Assembly (NCBI GenBank): GCA_008638375.1
Contig: CM018046.1
Coordinates: forward strand, 43,733,706-43,797,705
Origin: Nyssa sinensis
Taxonomy: Eukaryota; Streptophyta; Magnoliopsida; Cornales; Nyssaceae
DNA: 64,000 nucleotides
Reading direction: 5' to 3'
In this document: positions 1 to 11,857 of the stretch, piece after piece
Layout: every line of letters begins with the position of its first letter
How positions within the stretch are numbered: position 1 is the first letter of the stretch
Translations under genes and position numbers: made by a program
The notes under the pieces: model-generated
Seen by the model: only the letters and a program-made list of their open reading frames with translations
What the model was told of the DNA's origin: nothing
Database searches by the model: none

Positions 1-1888
1 AGTTTCTTAAATTTCTCGATCTTGGGCCATGTTCAGTGGACACAATTTTTGGCAAAAATTCTTTGTTTAAAAAAGACAATGTTTTTAATAGAATTTTTTA
101 TACAATATAGATCTTGTTTAATAGATATTATTTTTTAGAGTTCAAATATATAATTTTTATAAAAAATAAATTTATATATTACAAGTTATTTAATTTCAAA
201 ATTCATAAGAAAAATGATTGATGATGTGGCAAGGGGAGTGCGTCACGCACATTCTTGATTGCTAGAGTTTTGATTTTTTTGAAATTTTACACTAAAAAAG
301 GTTTTTCAGTCAACAAAAAATTTAAGGACTTTTGGGATTAAAAGTTTTGGGATTGAATATTGTGCTAATTAAGTACTTTATGAGGTACCTATTAACAAAT
401 CTTCCTAAATTTTAATAGTATTTCAGTGTCAAAATCTTATATCTTTATATATATGCTACAATGTTGAAATATTATTTGTTGATTGAACTATTATTCTTGT
501 TCTAACTACCATTTTCAAGTATTTTTAAGCAATACCTTTGGAATATTTCAATCGTTCGTTTAAAACAATTCAAATTATTTAATTGAATAGCAACTTATTA
601 GAAGTCTGGCTATATTTGAGAGAAAATTTGACAAAATCAAAATTTGGGACATTCTTTAACATGCCATTGAAATTTACATTTTTGGATGACCGGCAATTTC
701 TTTGAATATAACAACTCTTTTGAGAGTTACGTTAGAGAATCTCTAATAGTATCTCCAATATTCAAAGTCATTTGGGACATACTAAACTTAAATTTTAAAA
801 TTGTTATAGTACCAAAATGTTATACTTTGATTGTAAAGTTGTTGGAGAATACAGGCCACATGAATTTTCTATTCTTCTTGACATATTCAACAAAACTTTT
901 GACAGCGTTAAATTATAAAAATTTATTTAACAATATACTAGAACAACTTTTTGATGTCACATGTTAAAATATAGATATAACATGTTGTTTAACAAGTGCA
1001 TTGGATTTGGACCTGGTATGGAATGTTACATGTAAGTTAACAATGTGAAATTCTATGCCAAATATAGTATGAAATTTAGCATATGTAAAATGTTAGCAAA
1101 CCGTCAATTCATTAGTGACATAAGAAATATATATAATTTTTTTTGAATGGTAGTTATAGAGGTTGTGGGCCCAAAAGAAAAAATTTGTTATGATTGTGGC
1201 AACGAAATAATATTTTGACATTGTCACAATGTTAAATTAATACAGCGTTGGCATTATCATGAAAAAATGTCACAAAACATTAGGGATATCAGATGTGTTT
1301 AATTATTTTTATTTATTTATTAATGTATCAAAATATTTTAAAAAAATTTATGATAATTCATGTCTGTTGATAATTTTTTTTTTTTTGATAATTTAATATT
1401 TGATTAAATTAAAATAATGTACACAAAATCTTTTTTAAAAAAAGGTGACAAACATTAAATCTTGACATGAGTTAAATTTGTTATACGCTGTCAGTTGATA
1501 AATTTGACAAACAAATTTGGTGAATGTATCAATTTCTGTTAGAGATAATCTGACATTAATCCAATCACGATGAATATCATCAACAATGACAGATTTTAAG
1601 GCATAAATTTTAAGACTAATAATACAAAACAATAATAATAAAATTAAATGATGGAATCTTTGTGGGGTCCGAGTGGATCGAGGCCATGTTCTTGGCTCTT
1701 ATCCTTCTGCCATTTGGAGAATTTAAAACACTGTGCAACACAATATTTTATATCTAAATACGATGCAGGCTAATGCTAGCAAATCCCATCAAGTCTTGTC
1801 ATGGCAAGTTGTGTCTCAATTAATTTTCAACCACCATCAAGGACGAGTGGTCCAAGATGATAGCAAAGGTCTGTGTCGGTCAGTCGTC
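1..1888. other. AT-rich intergenic DNA, no gene seen
   Basis: Very AT-rich with many homopolymer runs. The longest open frames (93 aa at 686-967, 65 aa at 1435-1632 on the minus strand) have no recognisable motif and start inside repeat sequence. The only structure I can support is a dispersed repeat at about 405-870, listed separately. Confidence 0.6.
405..870. repeat. dispersed repeat, copy 1 (MITE-like), with a second partial unit
   Basis: Bases 409-745 align by eye, with many substitutions, to 16,305-16,645. Shared blocks include AGTATTNCAGTNTCAAAAT near 418 and 16,315, a CTATATTTGAGA block near 610 and 16,509, and a CAAC(C/T)CTTTTGA block near 708 and 16,609. From 751 a second, truncated unit begins with ATCTCCAATNTTNAAAGTCA, which is the same start as the copy at 16,260. 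This is a non-coding interspersed repeat; ends and target duplications were not resolved. Confidence 0.6.
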
Positions 1889-2000
1889 GTAGTAAAATAT
1901 TTGTCATGTTATTAATGTCTAAGTTTCCTTTTTTAGCACGTGCGGTAGTAAGATATTTGTCATATTGTTAATGTCTAAGTTTCATGCGTTGGCACGTGAT
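1889..2000. repeat. 56-bp tandem duplication
   Basis: Two imperfect copies (1889-1944 and 1945-2000). Both begin GTAGTAA(A/G)ATATTTGTCAT, both contain TAATGTCTAAGTTTC, and both end at a GCACGTG G-box-like core. There are no other copies nearby. Confidence 0.8.
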
Positions 2001-3851
2001 TTACTACTAATAAAATTAGGGATGTCTGATCATTGTAACTGTGTATAGTATTTTTTTTTTTTTTTTATTTTAATTTGATCAAATTAATGGAGGGATTCTA
2101 ATTTGAGATTTCCTGCAAAACAAATGAAGGTAAGTCACAGAAGAGACTTTGATGACGGACACTATAATAATCAAATTAGTATAAGGAAAAGATCATTTGT
2201 AACTAAGCGAAACTTACTGTTTAGACGTACCTATGGACCACCTTTTATAGCCTATGATATTGTCATTTTGATAAGATTTTTTGAAAGATTCTTAGAATTC
2301 ATGTTTATCTCTAACTATTAATTTTTCTTGTTGGACTTTATTATTAGTTTACGTCTGAAGTACACAGTAGCTCCAAAGATAGTGTTTATATGGGTTGCTA
2401 CGGAATCTAAAGTATTTCTATTTTTCGGACGTCTAAATAATGCTCAAAGGTTAATGATTTAGACTAGTAGGACTGTAGGTTACTACCTGCCTCTACGGAA
2501 GAGGTGTACTTTGTACCGCCCGGAGGTCATATAGATCGGAACCCGGAGCGATAAGAACGAAAGGGTTGGTTTGGCCACAGCTACAACTACTGGCGCTTCA
2601 AAAGGCTTAGATTCTAAGGGCGCTACTGAAAGCCTTTTTTTAGGTCGTGTAATAGGGAGGTGTAAGCCCCGAAAGCCTTTGGTACTTTGATAGACTGTCC
2701 ATGAGTGAGGTGTTCACATGTCTTATTCCTAGTGACTTATTTTGGGCACATCACTTGTAGTTTTACAGAAAATTTTGAATTTCTTTATTAATTAGTTTTG
2801 TTTTTTTGAAAAACATACAAAAATTTATTTGTTAAACAATAACTTTATACTATTATTTTTGTGAATTCTTTTTTGTTTTTGTTTTTTACTCTGACTTTTA
2901 CCTACTTAGTTAGGCATGCATGGAGCCTTTTGAGCTTTCTTATCAAAAACCCACTCATGAAATTCATATACTTTCCAAACCATCAACCAGATCACCTAAC
3001 ATGTGACATAAGATGACATTGACATGAACCCTAATTTTGTCCCTTCTTTTTTTCAAAATTTTATTTATAATTTTGTTTTTCAAATGATACAACAATTAAT
3101 CATATGTTGTGTATCAAATCATTAATATCATTAATGTAATCAACAATGCACTTACATCTTATTTGAGATCCAGAATTTAGGATAAAAATTTTAAAATAAC
3201 ATTAATATAAAAATTTATGAGTTACTAAAACTCATAATAAGCTTCAAAATTAAAATTGTACTTAACTCATTTAGCCAACTTCTTATTTAGCTTGCCTATT
3301 TTTGAGTTTTCATACGAATTAAAACTTCTTTTGGCTTTTGTATTAAGTTCAAGTCAAATAGACTAATTACTGGGTATTAAAATAAAAAATCACTATTCGC
3401 TCTCGTATTTGTTCATTTGGATTCTAAAAATTAATTTTTTCAACAAAATGAGTATTTATTTATAAGTATATAAAATTTGTAAATAAACCTAACTTATATA
3501 ACGAGATAAAATATATTCATATCACTTACAAACTTATTCCTTGAGTTGAAATTATATATATTACTATAAACTCTCATTTTATTAGAATTATAATCATGAT
3601 ACTTCCTATAAAAAGTTGCACGAAATTAATAGTTTGTCCTTGAAATTAATCATGATCTCACATAATGGCCCACACTCAATTATAGGGTACCTGCCTAAAA
3701 TATCTTGTAGTCTGTATACCAGAATTCAGGCTGGAAATCAATGGATCGTCTCTTCCAAAATTTATTTATTCACGTAATGGCCCACAATCAATTATACATT
3801 TATAAGTTTATCTTGCATAAAAAAAAAAAAAAAAACCGATAAAAAAGAAGA
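2001..3851. other. intergenic DNA with a GC-richer island at 2461-2760
   Basis: Mostly AT-rich, but 2461-2760 stands out by composition and contains two related motifs, GCGCTTCAAAAGGC (about 2593) and GCGCTACTGAAAGCC (about 2619). Repeated GCGCT motifs of this kind occur in subterminal regions of some plant DNA transposons, but no terminus or target duplication was found. A 72-aa open frame (2103-2321) matches nothing I know. The rest is featureless. Confidence 0.4.
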
Positions 3852-4090
3852 AGATCTGATGTGATCATAGAGCCAGGTCCACTTAAATTTTATATTTATA
3901 TAGAATGAAAATTTTTGAACCCATGGCACCTCGCACAAGAATATTTGTTTTAGTAGAGAGGCTTGTATTAGCAATAAAAAGATCTGATGTGATCATAGCG
4001 CCATGTCCACTTAAATTTTATATTTAAATAGAATGAAAATTTTTGAACCCATGACACCTAGCACAATAATAATCTTTTTTTAGTAGAGAG
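3852..4090. repeat. 128-bp tandem duplication
   Basis: Copy 1 (3852-3979) and copy 2 (3980-4090) both begin AGATCTGATGTGATCATAG and both end TTTTAGTAGAGAG. They differ by scattered substitutions and small indels, so the duplication is not brand new. The 60-aa minus-strand open frame over it is a by-product. Confidence 0.9.
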
Positions 4091-4397
4091 TTTTCATTTG
4101 AGATGGTAAAGTTTTTTTTTTTTTACAAACACAATTTAAGTTTGAGACTCAGCGTATGTAATATTGTATAGTTGTCATGAATTTATTCAAATTTTTCATA
4201 ATCCGATGCAACTTGAAAGAAAATTTTTAGACTCATTTTTTAATGGATATTTTGGCCCTTTTCATCTTTTTTATTGTAACTCACATCTATAAGAGTGTTG
4301 CTTTTAGGATTTCAACTCATGAGAAAGTAACCGATTTTGAGTGAGCTATTATCAGGTATAAAAGAAATTTTTAGGTTTGTAAGTTTTTTCCTCATCA
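4091..4397 (+). repeat. dispersed repeat, copy A (possibly tRNA-derived SINE)
   Basis: Aligns with 14,215-14,490: both have a CCGATG(C/T)(A/G)ACCT-like block, then a poly(T) tract, then AGAGTGTT...TTTAGG, then GAGTGAGCT(A/G)TTAT. Upstream of this, GAGATGGTAAAG and GTTTGAGACTC resemble pol III A and B boxes about 35 bp apart, so a SINE head is possible but unproven. It is cut at its right side by the LINE fragment that follows. Confidence 0.5.
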
Positions 4398-4706
4398 GGT
4401 GCTTATTGCCCAAATTCAAGATTTGATCCGTGGGCGGCTATCCACTATTACAGGCTTTAAGCCTGCTGACTCAAATAGACATCTTCATTGTATATGGTTA
4501 CTTCCTAGTAGCATTTTTTCCTAGTTGGCTCTGTTTAGTTTCCTAACTGTCTGCTAGTTGGTTCTTCTTTTGTAGCCTTAGAATGGGTGTCCTTCTTTGT
4601 AGAAGTCCTCCCCTCCCCTAGGCTTGCTTCGGGGGCTTGCCCCCCCTTGATCTTGTACATTTCTTCCTTTTTAATGCATTTATTTATCTATCAAAAAAAA
4701 AAAAAT
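4398..4706 (+). mobile_element. 5'-truncated LINE 3' end with poly(A)
   Basis: The first part reads as the C-terminal tail of an L1-type ORF2 (frame starting VLIAQIQDLIRG, passing IWLLPSSIF, then a stop near 4522). It continues through a 3' UTR with GCTTGCTTCGGGGGCTTGCC, then CTTTTTAATGCATTTATTTA, and ends in a run of 13 A at about 4694-4706. This layout is typical of plant L1 LINEs. It is truncated to about 300 bp and sits inside the preceding dispersed repeat. Confidence 0.65.
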
Positions 4707-6214
4707 ACGTATATCACGTCTTTTTAATTTTTTTATTTAAAATTAATTTATTATTTAATTCTATTAATTTCTCCAAACATGCGTGTGTGTGTGTGTGTGT
4801 CCACGCGCATAAGTAAAATCTTTTTTCTATTAACAGTTGTACTTAAAAAAGAAAAAGTAAAACAAAAGGCAAATAAAAATCCATTCCATTGTTGCATAAA
4901 AGTTACTTTCTCCAACTTTAAATCTAAATAATTCTACTGGTGAAGATGGCATGTGTCGGCTGAATTTTCTGACTGTCTCCCATATTGGTGCTTAATGAAG
5001 TGTTGATTGGCTACCAAGAATTTTTTTTTTTCAGAAAATAAGGGATAAAACAATCCTTTCTATTGAATATTAACCTCGAAAATAAGAAAGGTGTCATAGA
5101 TGCCCTTTGCATTTTGGGCCTTCATATTTATCTCTCTTCTGTCTTGTCTTTATTTTATTTTTTTAATTCAAATAATGTTTGGCATATGAATGATTAGGTT
5201 TTGGTTTGTTATGTGTTGTATGTGCAAGTATTTGCCCACGGACTTAATTTTGACTAGTGTCACGATGGTTAGCTAGTGTGACTAAACGTACACTATTGAT
5301 AGTGAAATAGCAATAATAAGTAAAAAATTTTGGAATGTGCCTAGAACTCGGATTCACCGGTTTGGACTTAGGACAATATCAGGAAAAAAAAATTGAAAAG
5401 AACTAAAATGTATTAGTCAAAAATTTTTGGGTTAAGCGAAAATTTGAAGATGAAAAATGAAAGAAATTATAATATTTTAAGATGAAAAATGAAAGAAATT
5501 ATAAGATTTTAAAAATTAATAATAATTTTTTTTCAAAATTTAAATTGAACTATACTTCGATAAAATATACCCACTGCTTTTTGCTCAGTTCGCAAATCGC
5601 AAGTGAATACCCTTCTCCTCCTATCTTGCCAAATATGGTCCAAATCATGTCCAATCTGGCCACTATATCATCCACTCATAGCACCCGACCCGACCCGACC
5701 CGACAACCATATTCTATGTAATTAGTACAGACTGTTATAACAATTTGGGAAACTTCGACCGTGTATATGCAAAAGACTAGAAACCACTGGAAAAGATGTC
5801 AAATCCATTTGATTGATAGTCTCAAACAATGGCTCATATAAGACAATCTATTGCCTTAAAAGTCATATTTGCCTTTTTCTGTAGATTCATTTTATAAATG
5901 AAAGTAATAATTCTTTTTCTCTTATATATAATTTTTTTTTATTACAAATGATGTGGCTACATATGATCACATTTAAAACGTGCTCGCGAGGCTTCACCAA
6001 TCAGTCAACAAACTATAGCTGGTCCTTCAAAAGCTATATTTAACTCATAATAAATTTTAAAAAATTCCCAACTCTAAAGCTTAATCATTAGCTACCCTGA
6101 TCATTTTCAGCATAAATCTTTGCTCATAGTAGTGGCATATTCACAGGTTTTGCACAGAAGGGACAAAATATATATATATATATATATATATAAAGACTTT
6201 TATAAAAATATCAA
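4707..6214. other. AT-rich intergenic DNA with short repeats
   Basis: Holds a (GT)n run near 4783-4800, a 32-bp tandem duplication at 5448-5511 (each copy starts AGATGAAAAATGAAAGAAAT), a short ACCCG-type run at 5688-5703, and a (TA)n run at about 6169-6192. The 79-aa frame at 5482-5721 spans the duplication and is not convincing as a gene. Confidence 0.55.
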
Positions 6215-6760
6215 AAGTTTTAAGAAAAAATACTAAAAAGTATTTAAAATAATTTTTTTTCAAATCAAAAAATTCATGATATATTTTTTCTATCTAAAAA
6301 ATTAAAAAAAAAAATTAATACAGAAAGGTCCAATTGTTAATTTTCATCTTAATACTGTTAAAAATATTACTGATTATACTAAAATAACCTTCAAGATACA
6401 TTTTAAAAAAACTAAATAATATATAAAATAAAATTTTCAATCCCACATAATCATAATATTTTATAAAATAAAATTTTAACTTTTAGGCATTTTAGATAAA
6501 TAAAAAATGTTATGTTTTTTTTTTTTTGTTAAATAATTTGTTGTATCTATTATTTATTATTTTTTAAAATGTATCTTGAATGTTATTTTTGTCTAATCAA
6601 TAATATTTTTTAACGGAGTTATAATAAAAGTTAACAATTTGCAATTTTTTGTATTAAAAGTTTTTTTTGGATCTTTTAGATAAAAAAATATATATTATGG
6701 ACTTTTTAGATTGAAAAAATTATTTTAAAGAATTTTTAGTATTTTTTCTAAAATTTTAAG
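6215..6760. repeat. long inverted repeat, about 215-bp arms
   Basis: The left arm (about 6215-6420) and the right arm (about 6547-6760) are reverse complements with moderate divergence. Shared blocks, read left to right and then on the opposite strand of the right arm, include AGAAAAAATACTAAAAA, AATTGTTAA followed by TTTT, and TTCAAGATACATTTTAAAAA. A loop of about 125 bp separates the arms. The transcript would fold into a long hairpin. It is probably a foldback or MITE-type element; no target duplication was identified. Confidence 0.8.
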
Positions 6761-9505
6761 GGGAGATTTTAAATTATTATAGAATTTTAGGATAATAGAA
6801 TGACATAAAAGTTGCTTAAGCCCAATATTGGACTACAATCACATGTTTTGTTAGTTACATAGAAATCTAGTTATGCATTCAAAAATAAAAAGGGAATAAT
6901 ATTGCCATTTTCTTTTTAGCTACAAAGAACTACTTTAAAAATAAAACTACTCAATGATATGTGAATATTCATCTTTAATTAAAAACATTTGTGTAATTTC
7001 CTAAGAAGAAGGTGATATAAAGTCTCTCTGAGAAATGATATGTGAATAGGCACATTCAAATAAAAAATAAAAGAGTAATATTGAGGTCATTTATTAATCT
7101 ATCTCTATTCTCTCTATTGAATTTATATATTTGACATTTCCCTCTTTTTATCATAATAGATGCTATAATTTATTATTAATTTACATTTGATATGAGATCT
7201 ATAGAATATAATAAAGAGTGATTCGTTCAACACTCCATGAATAAGTTGATAATGAGTATCAAATTCAAACCCAATCTCTTTAATACCAAATTTTTTTTTA
7301 CTTATTTTGTAACAAAAATACGAGAAGTTATTTAATGTAATCGTCACTCCATTTTATTATTTGAAGTGACAACTTCTTACAAGTTTTAGAACTTTTTTCT
7401 AAATTATAAGAAAGGTTTTTTCATAAAATTTAGGATGAAAGATATAGTTTGTGAGGGATAGTCACCTCACGTCAGATAATAACATCGAGTGACTGTTTCA
7501 TTGAAATAATTTCTCCAAAAATATCCCTCAGTGCATCATATGTGCATAACTCCTCACCTACTTAATAATTTTGCTCATGAATTAAGCACATGTTTCTAGA
7601 AAACCTTTTCAAATTTCAAAATTCAGTAACTTTCAATATATGAATATGTTTTTAATTAAATTTATATATTTGGGCTTCAAAAAATTGAGATTTATCAAAC
7701 AATATTCATATTACATATAAAATTTCGTCCATTTTTTTTTCTATCCAAATATTGAATTCCCTTGTGCAAATTTTTAATATTTTGCTAGAAAAAAATGTGA
7801 ATTTTAGAACTAAAAATGATTTTATTTGGCAAAATTAAGGTGCAAACTGACAATGCCTAGCTGGGTTGGTAAGATCTCGAAAAATACATGAAACTTTGTC
7901 CTCTTAAATTTTTTACATATTCATAAAAGTTGCTCTGAATTTTGATATCTACACTTTTGTCCCCCTTCCCCTAACTACAATCTTTAGATTCGTCATTGTG
8001 TGGATACTTCATTAACCAATGATGAAAGTGTACCTACTTGTGCTTTTAAGTGAATATGAGGTAACATGAAATGTTAACAATGAATACGAAAAAATTCAAT
8101 ATTCAAAACGCGAAACAGTTAACCCATTCAAGAGAAAAAAAATCTCTAAAATTCAAAATTTGTATTATATTAATGAAAAGATGAATAATAAAGACTTATT
8201 GCATCATATTTATAGAGTTAGAAAACTATTACTTTGAATACGAAATCACTACTCCAGTACTAACCCTAATAGGGCTAGGAAAATAGAAAATTTGGACAAA
8301 ATTAAAATTAGAATTTTTTACAAATTTGGAAACTAGATAAAATAAGTAGATAGTCATAAATGACACCTCATTTAGAATTTCCTATATGATGTAATTGAAA
8401 AACTAAAGCTTAGCATAAATGATAAAAAAAAAAATTACAACTAATTGAAGACCTAAACGAGTGAATTTTGTTAAAATTCAACATCAGTTGTTACTAACAT
8501 GTAGCAATGAGTTGAGTTTGTTAGGGCCGTCTCAGATCAAAATATGGTGCTTTTGTGAAAAGGTATTTTGAGGAGACAAGTTTTAAAACAATTTTTAAAA
8601 GTATTTTTAACCACTTTTACAAGATAAAGTCACTAACCACTTTTACAAGATAATTTGAGTTTAATTTCAATTTCTTCCATTCTCATTACTTTAAGAACTC
8701 TCGTGCGACATGTTATACATCAGAATCTTAACTAACATCTAAATGGACTCTCAAAGATGAGAGTATCACACCTGAAATTTGTTCTCTCTCAAATATCATG
8801 TAGCCAAAAGTGGTGCAATGTAGGAATTGCATGTGAGAATGAGGAGTTTGGTCCTACTTTTGTTAAATAAATGGAAAATTCAATCATTTTAAAAGTTTGT
8901 ATCAAAAGTTGTCTCAAATGATATATTATATTAGTTGTAATCACTCATATGAGTGATGTGTAGGCATTCACATGAGTAGCCAATGTATTGCTGCTATATT
9001 ATTGGAGACATGGTGTTTATGATAAATTTTGGAAAAGTATAGCATTACTTAAAAATATATTAAAAAGAATTATGAAAAGACCTCCTAAAAATATTTAATC
9101 CCAAAAAACCAAGAAATTTTTGTGCATCTACATAATCCAGCTAAGGAATTATTCTGTATGTAAAATTCAAAGTTAAAAACCCATTTCTTTTAGTTAAAAA
9201 AAATTAGAATGACATTTAGTTGCACTTAACAAGGCAAACAACTTTATAACATGGTTCCCCATGTTTTGTTCTATTATTTCTACCAATGGGAAAAAAAGTT
9301 AACAATGAAAATAAAGTGGGTAATGTGATTTGATTGTCCCTTGTGAATTTAACACTTGAAATGTAATATGAACTTTAAAAAAAAAGGTAAGAATTTAAGA
9401 GGGACAACTATACTATATAGTATGATTATGTAGAGTGACATTATGTGACGGATGATTAATATAAAATTGTCAAATCATTTGTGATGTTCTTTCGGATCGA
9501 GCAAT
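6761..9505. other. AT-rich intergenic DNA, no gene seen
   Basis: No open frame above 75 aa and no splice-compatible coding run. Minor structure only: a repeated ACCACTTTTACAAGATAA segment at about 8607 and 8636, and AGGGCCGTCTCAGA at 8522, which resembles a MITE end without a visible partner. Confidence 0.55.
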
Positions 9506-9786
9506 GTTTGAGTCAAGGGCGGAGCCACATAGTGGGTAAAGCCAAGCTTAAACCCCTTCAAATTTTAGGAAAAAAAAAACAAATTGTATATGTAAAATTT
9601 GGTCATTTTTAAACTTTTAGGCCTAGCCAATCTTTATTTATTATCTCTCTCATTTCATTCCAAAATTATAGACCACCTCTCAAAATTTTTGTCCAACCAA
9701 ATATTTACTTATCATTTCTCTCATTTTTTACCCCAAAATTTTGACCCCCCAAAAAATATTTTTCCTAATTTTGCCCTTGGTTTGAG
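9506..9786. mobile_element. hAT-type MITE with 7-bp target duplication
   Basis: An element of about 266 bp runs from about 9513 to 9779. The left end is CAAGGGCGGAGCC and the right end is GCCCTTG, giving a 7-bp terminal inverted repeat CAAGGGC. It is flanked on both sides by GTTTGAG (9506-9512 and 9780-9786). The GGGCGGAGCC start is characteristic of plant hAT non-autonomous elements; these normally make 8-bp duplications, so one base has probably changed. The 71-aa frame inside is not a gene. Confidence 0.8.
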
Positions 9787-11566
9787 CGATGTAATATTAC
9801 TAAAGTGCACTTAGAAAGGTAACATGGCTCCCCATATTCTGTTCTTTTATTTCTAGTACGAAATGGCACTAATTTTCTGGGTTCTTCCATAAATAGGAAG
9901 CTGTTTTCTGCAAAGACCCATCTCACATCAGAGAGAGTTTATCAATTTTTTGCCATATACAGGAAGCAGCTTCTGTAAAGACCCATCCCATATCCAGAGA
10001 GAATTGAGAGAAGGTTACACCATTGTTTGAACATCACTGTGGGCCTGAAACCATAAGGGTGTGACCACTAAGGCATTTAAAGCTCTGGTGTCAGATGATG
10101 TCAATGCATGGCATCCAACTCTTCATCCCCTGCTGAATTAATGACTAGAGATATCTCATGATCTTGTTCAACATTGATATATTTGCTAGCTCCAATTCAT
10201 CTTTTGTGAAAACATCCCTCCCTAACTAGGGTTAGCACTTAGTCCCGTTGATAACTCATGACAGACTATTACGTTCCTTCTGAAAGCCCTTAACAAGGAA
10301 GTCATTGATAACATTGAAGTCAGTTCTATGGCAATTCCGGAGACTAGGGTTGTAAAACGAATCAAGGTACTTGTGATCAAAACGATTAAAGGCTCCGTTG
10401 AACTCGGCTCGTAATATAAACAAGCAAAACTTAAATATATTTTGAAACTCGTTAATTTATTGAGCTAGACTTGAACTCAACTTAATTAGTATTTAAGTAG
10501 TCTAATAGTATATAAAATTTCAAACTACTCGAGTTCAACTCATGATCGGTTCGATTAGAATCTCGTTCAAAATCGACTCGAGAAATAAACAAGCCAAATT
10601 TTATCACAATTTAAAAATTTTTTATTTTAATAAATTAAACTTGAACAACCTATGACTCAGTTCGGCTCGGCACTATTCATTTAGAACCCTACAAGACACT
10701 AGTAAATTGCAAACAGCCTTTTTGACAGTCCAAAAAGGCTAGCGCCGGCCCGGGAAGCATCTGGATTCATGGGCAAATAGGGCAGAAGATCATTGGGCTA
10801 AAAGATATGGCCCATTTTAAATTTAAACTATTCCAGTACTCAATAGGAAGCTGGCTGTAATACTTATTCTGCTTGAAGAGGCCCGAGCCCATTAAAAGGT
10901 CGTTCCTTTTCTGGATTGCCATAATTTGATGGTTAGGACAAGTAGAATGTTTAATGGAGGATACATAGAAAGGGAAATTCTACGCCAGAGCCATATCAGT
11001 CCATGATCATCATAAATTTTCTTTTCTTCTCTCTTTTTTTTTTTTTTTTAAAAAAGTGATCATCACAGTTTCGTCCTTAACTCCTCTAACTCCATGTCCA
11101 AGGACTCGTGTTTTTTCATAGGAATGACATTCTCCCTATGGAGGTTGGCTATATAGTGTACGGTAGCTCCCTGAGCCATTTTATGGGCTTTTGCTATGTG
11201 AGCTTCGTCATCATATCACAAAGATTAATGGCCAAAAATGGGGTTTCAAGGAGTGCTGAGGCTTCCATTTTAGGAAACATAGAAAGGCATTCTAAAGAAT
11301 CCTTTGGGTTTTTGGCTGAGTGTATGAAATTTGGAAGGTTGAGTTGTTTGCATGTTGAAGGGGGTAAAACTGTCGGTAATATTCACAATTTTATCCACAA
11401 AAGACTGTATCGCCAATACATTCATCTTTCACAACTAAGGTTGTCGATAGTATAATTGTTTATTTTCCACCATCAAATACGTTGGTAGTTATACCTATTT
11501 TTGACAATCCTGCTTGTCAGAATTTATGAAATATTTTTTTATGTATCGAATCATCGGTAATAGTCC
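9787..11566. other. intergenic DNA with a MITE and an unassigned open frame
   Basis: Contains the inverted-repeat element at 10,343-10,690 (separate entry). At 11,108-11,455 an open frame of 115 aa on the + strand is the longest in this block. It has no signal peptide, transmembrane segment or motif I recognise, and no supporting neighbouring exon, so I do not call a gene. The rest is AT-rich. Confidence 0.45.
10343..10690. mobile_element. MITE with AGGGTT ends
   Basis: The left end AGGGTTGTAAAACGAATC is matched in inverted orientation by the right end ATTCATTTAGAACCCT, so the termini read AGGGTT(G/C)TAAA. Both ends abut TA, compatible with a TA or CTA target duplication. Internal ACTCGAG and TCGGCTCGG motifs are typical of a widespread plant MITE group with GAGCTCG-like content. 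Non-coding. Confidence 0.55.
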
Positions 11567-11857
11567 ACCATTTGCAGTGGCGGATCCATAAATTTTAATT
11601 AGGAGGGTGAAGACATTAAAATTTAAGAGAGTTTATATGAATATATAAAAAAAATTTCGGGTGAGGGCAAGTCCTATTTTGTTAAAACTATTCTAACAAA
11701 ATCAAGAGTAAAAAATACAATATTAAAATTTTTGGAAGAATCAAGTCCTATTTTGTTAAAATTTTCTAATAAAATTAGGAGTAAAAAGTACAATATCAAA
11801 ATTTTTGAAGAATTATAACCCTTACCTGTCCCCCTTGCATCAGCCCGTGACTATTTG
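11567..11857. mobile_element. hAT-type MITE, second family member
   Basis: The element at 11,575-11,849 (275 bp) starts CAGTGGCGGATCC and ends CAGCCCGTG. It is flanked by 8-bp duplications that differ at one base, ACCATTTG (11,567-11,574) and ACTATTTG (11,850-11,857). An 8-bp duplication and CAG(T/G)GGCGGA ends are hAT hallmarks. It contains an internal direct repeat around AGTCCTATTTTGTTAAAA. Confidence 0.8.

Noticed and set aside
686..967. 93-aa + strand open frame
   Set aside because: Lies partly in a dispersed repeat that is non-coding at its second copy (16,256-16,650).
5688..5703. ACCCG-type repeats thought to be interstitial telomere DNA
   Set aside because: The unit is five bases and not the plant CCCTAAA repeat; only three or four copies.
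11108..11455. 115-aa + strand open frame
   Set aside because: Longest frame in its block but with no recognisable domain, no neighbouring exon and no promoter. Length is near chance for this DNA.
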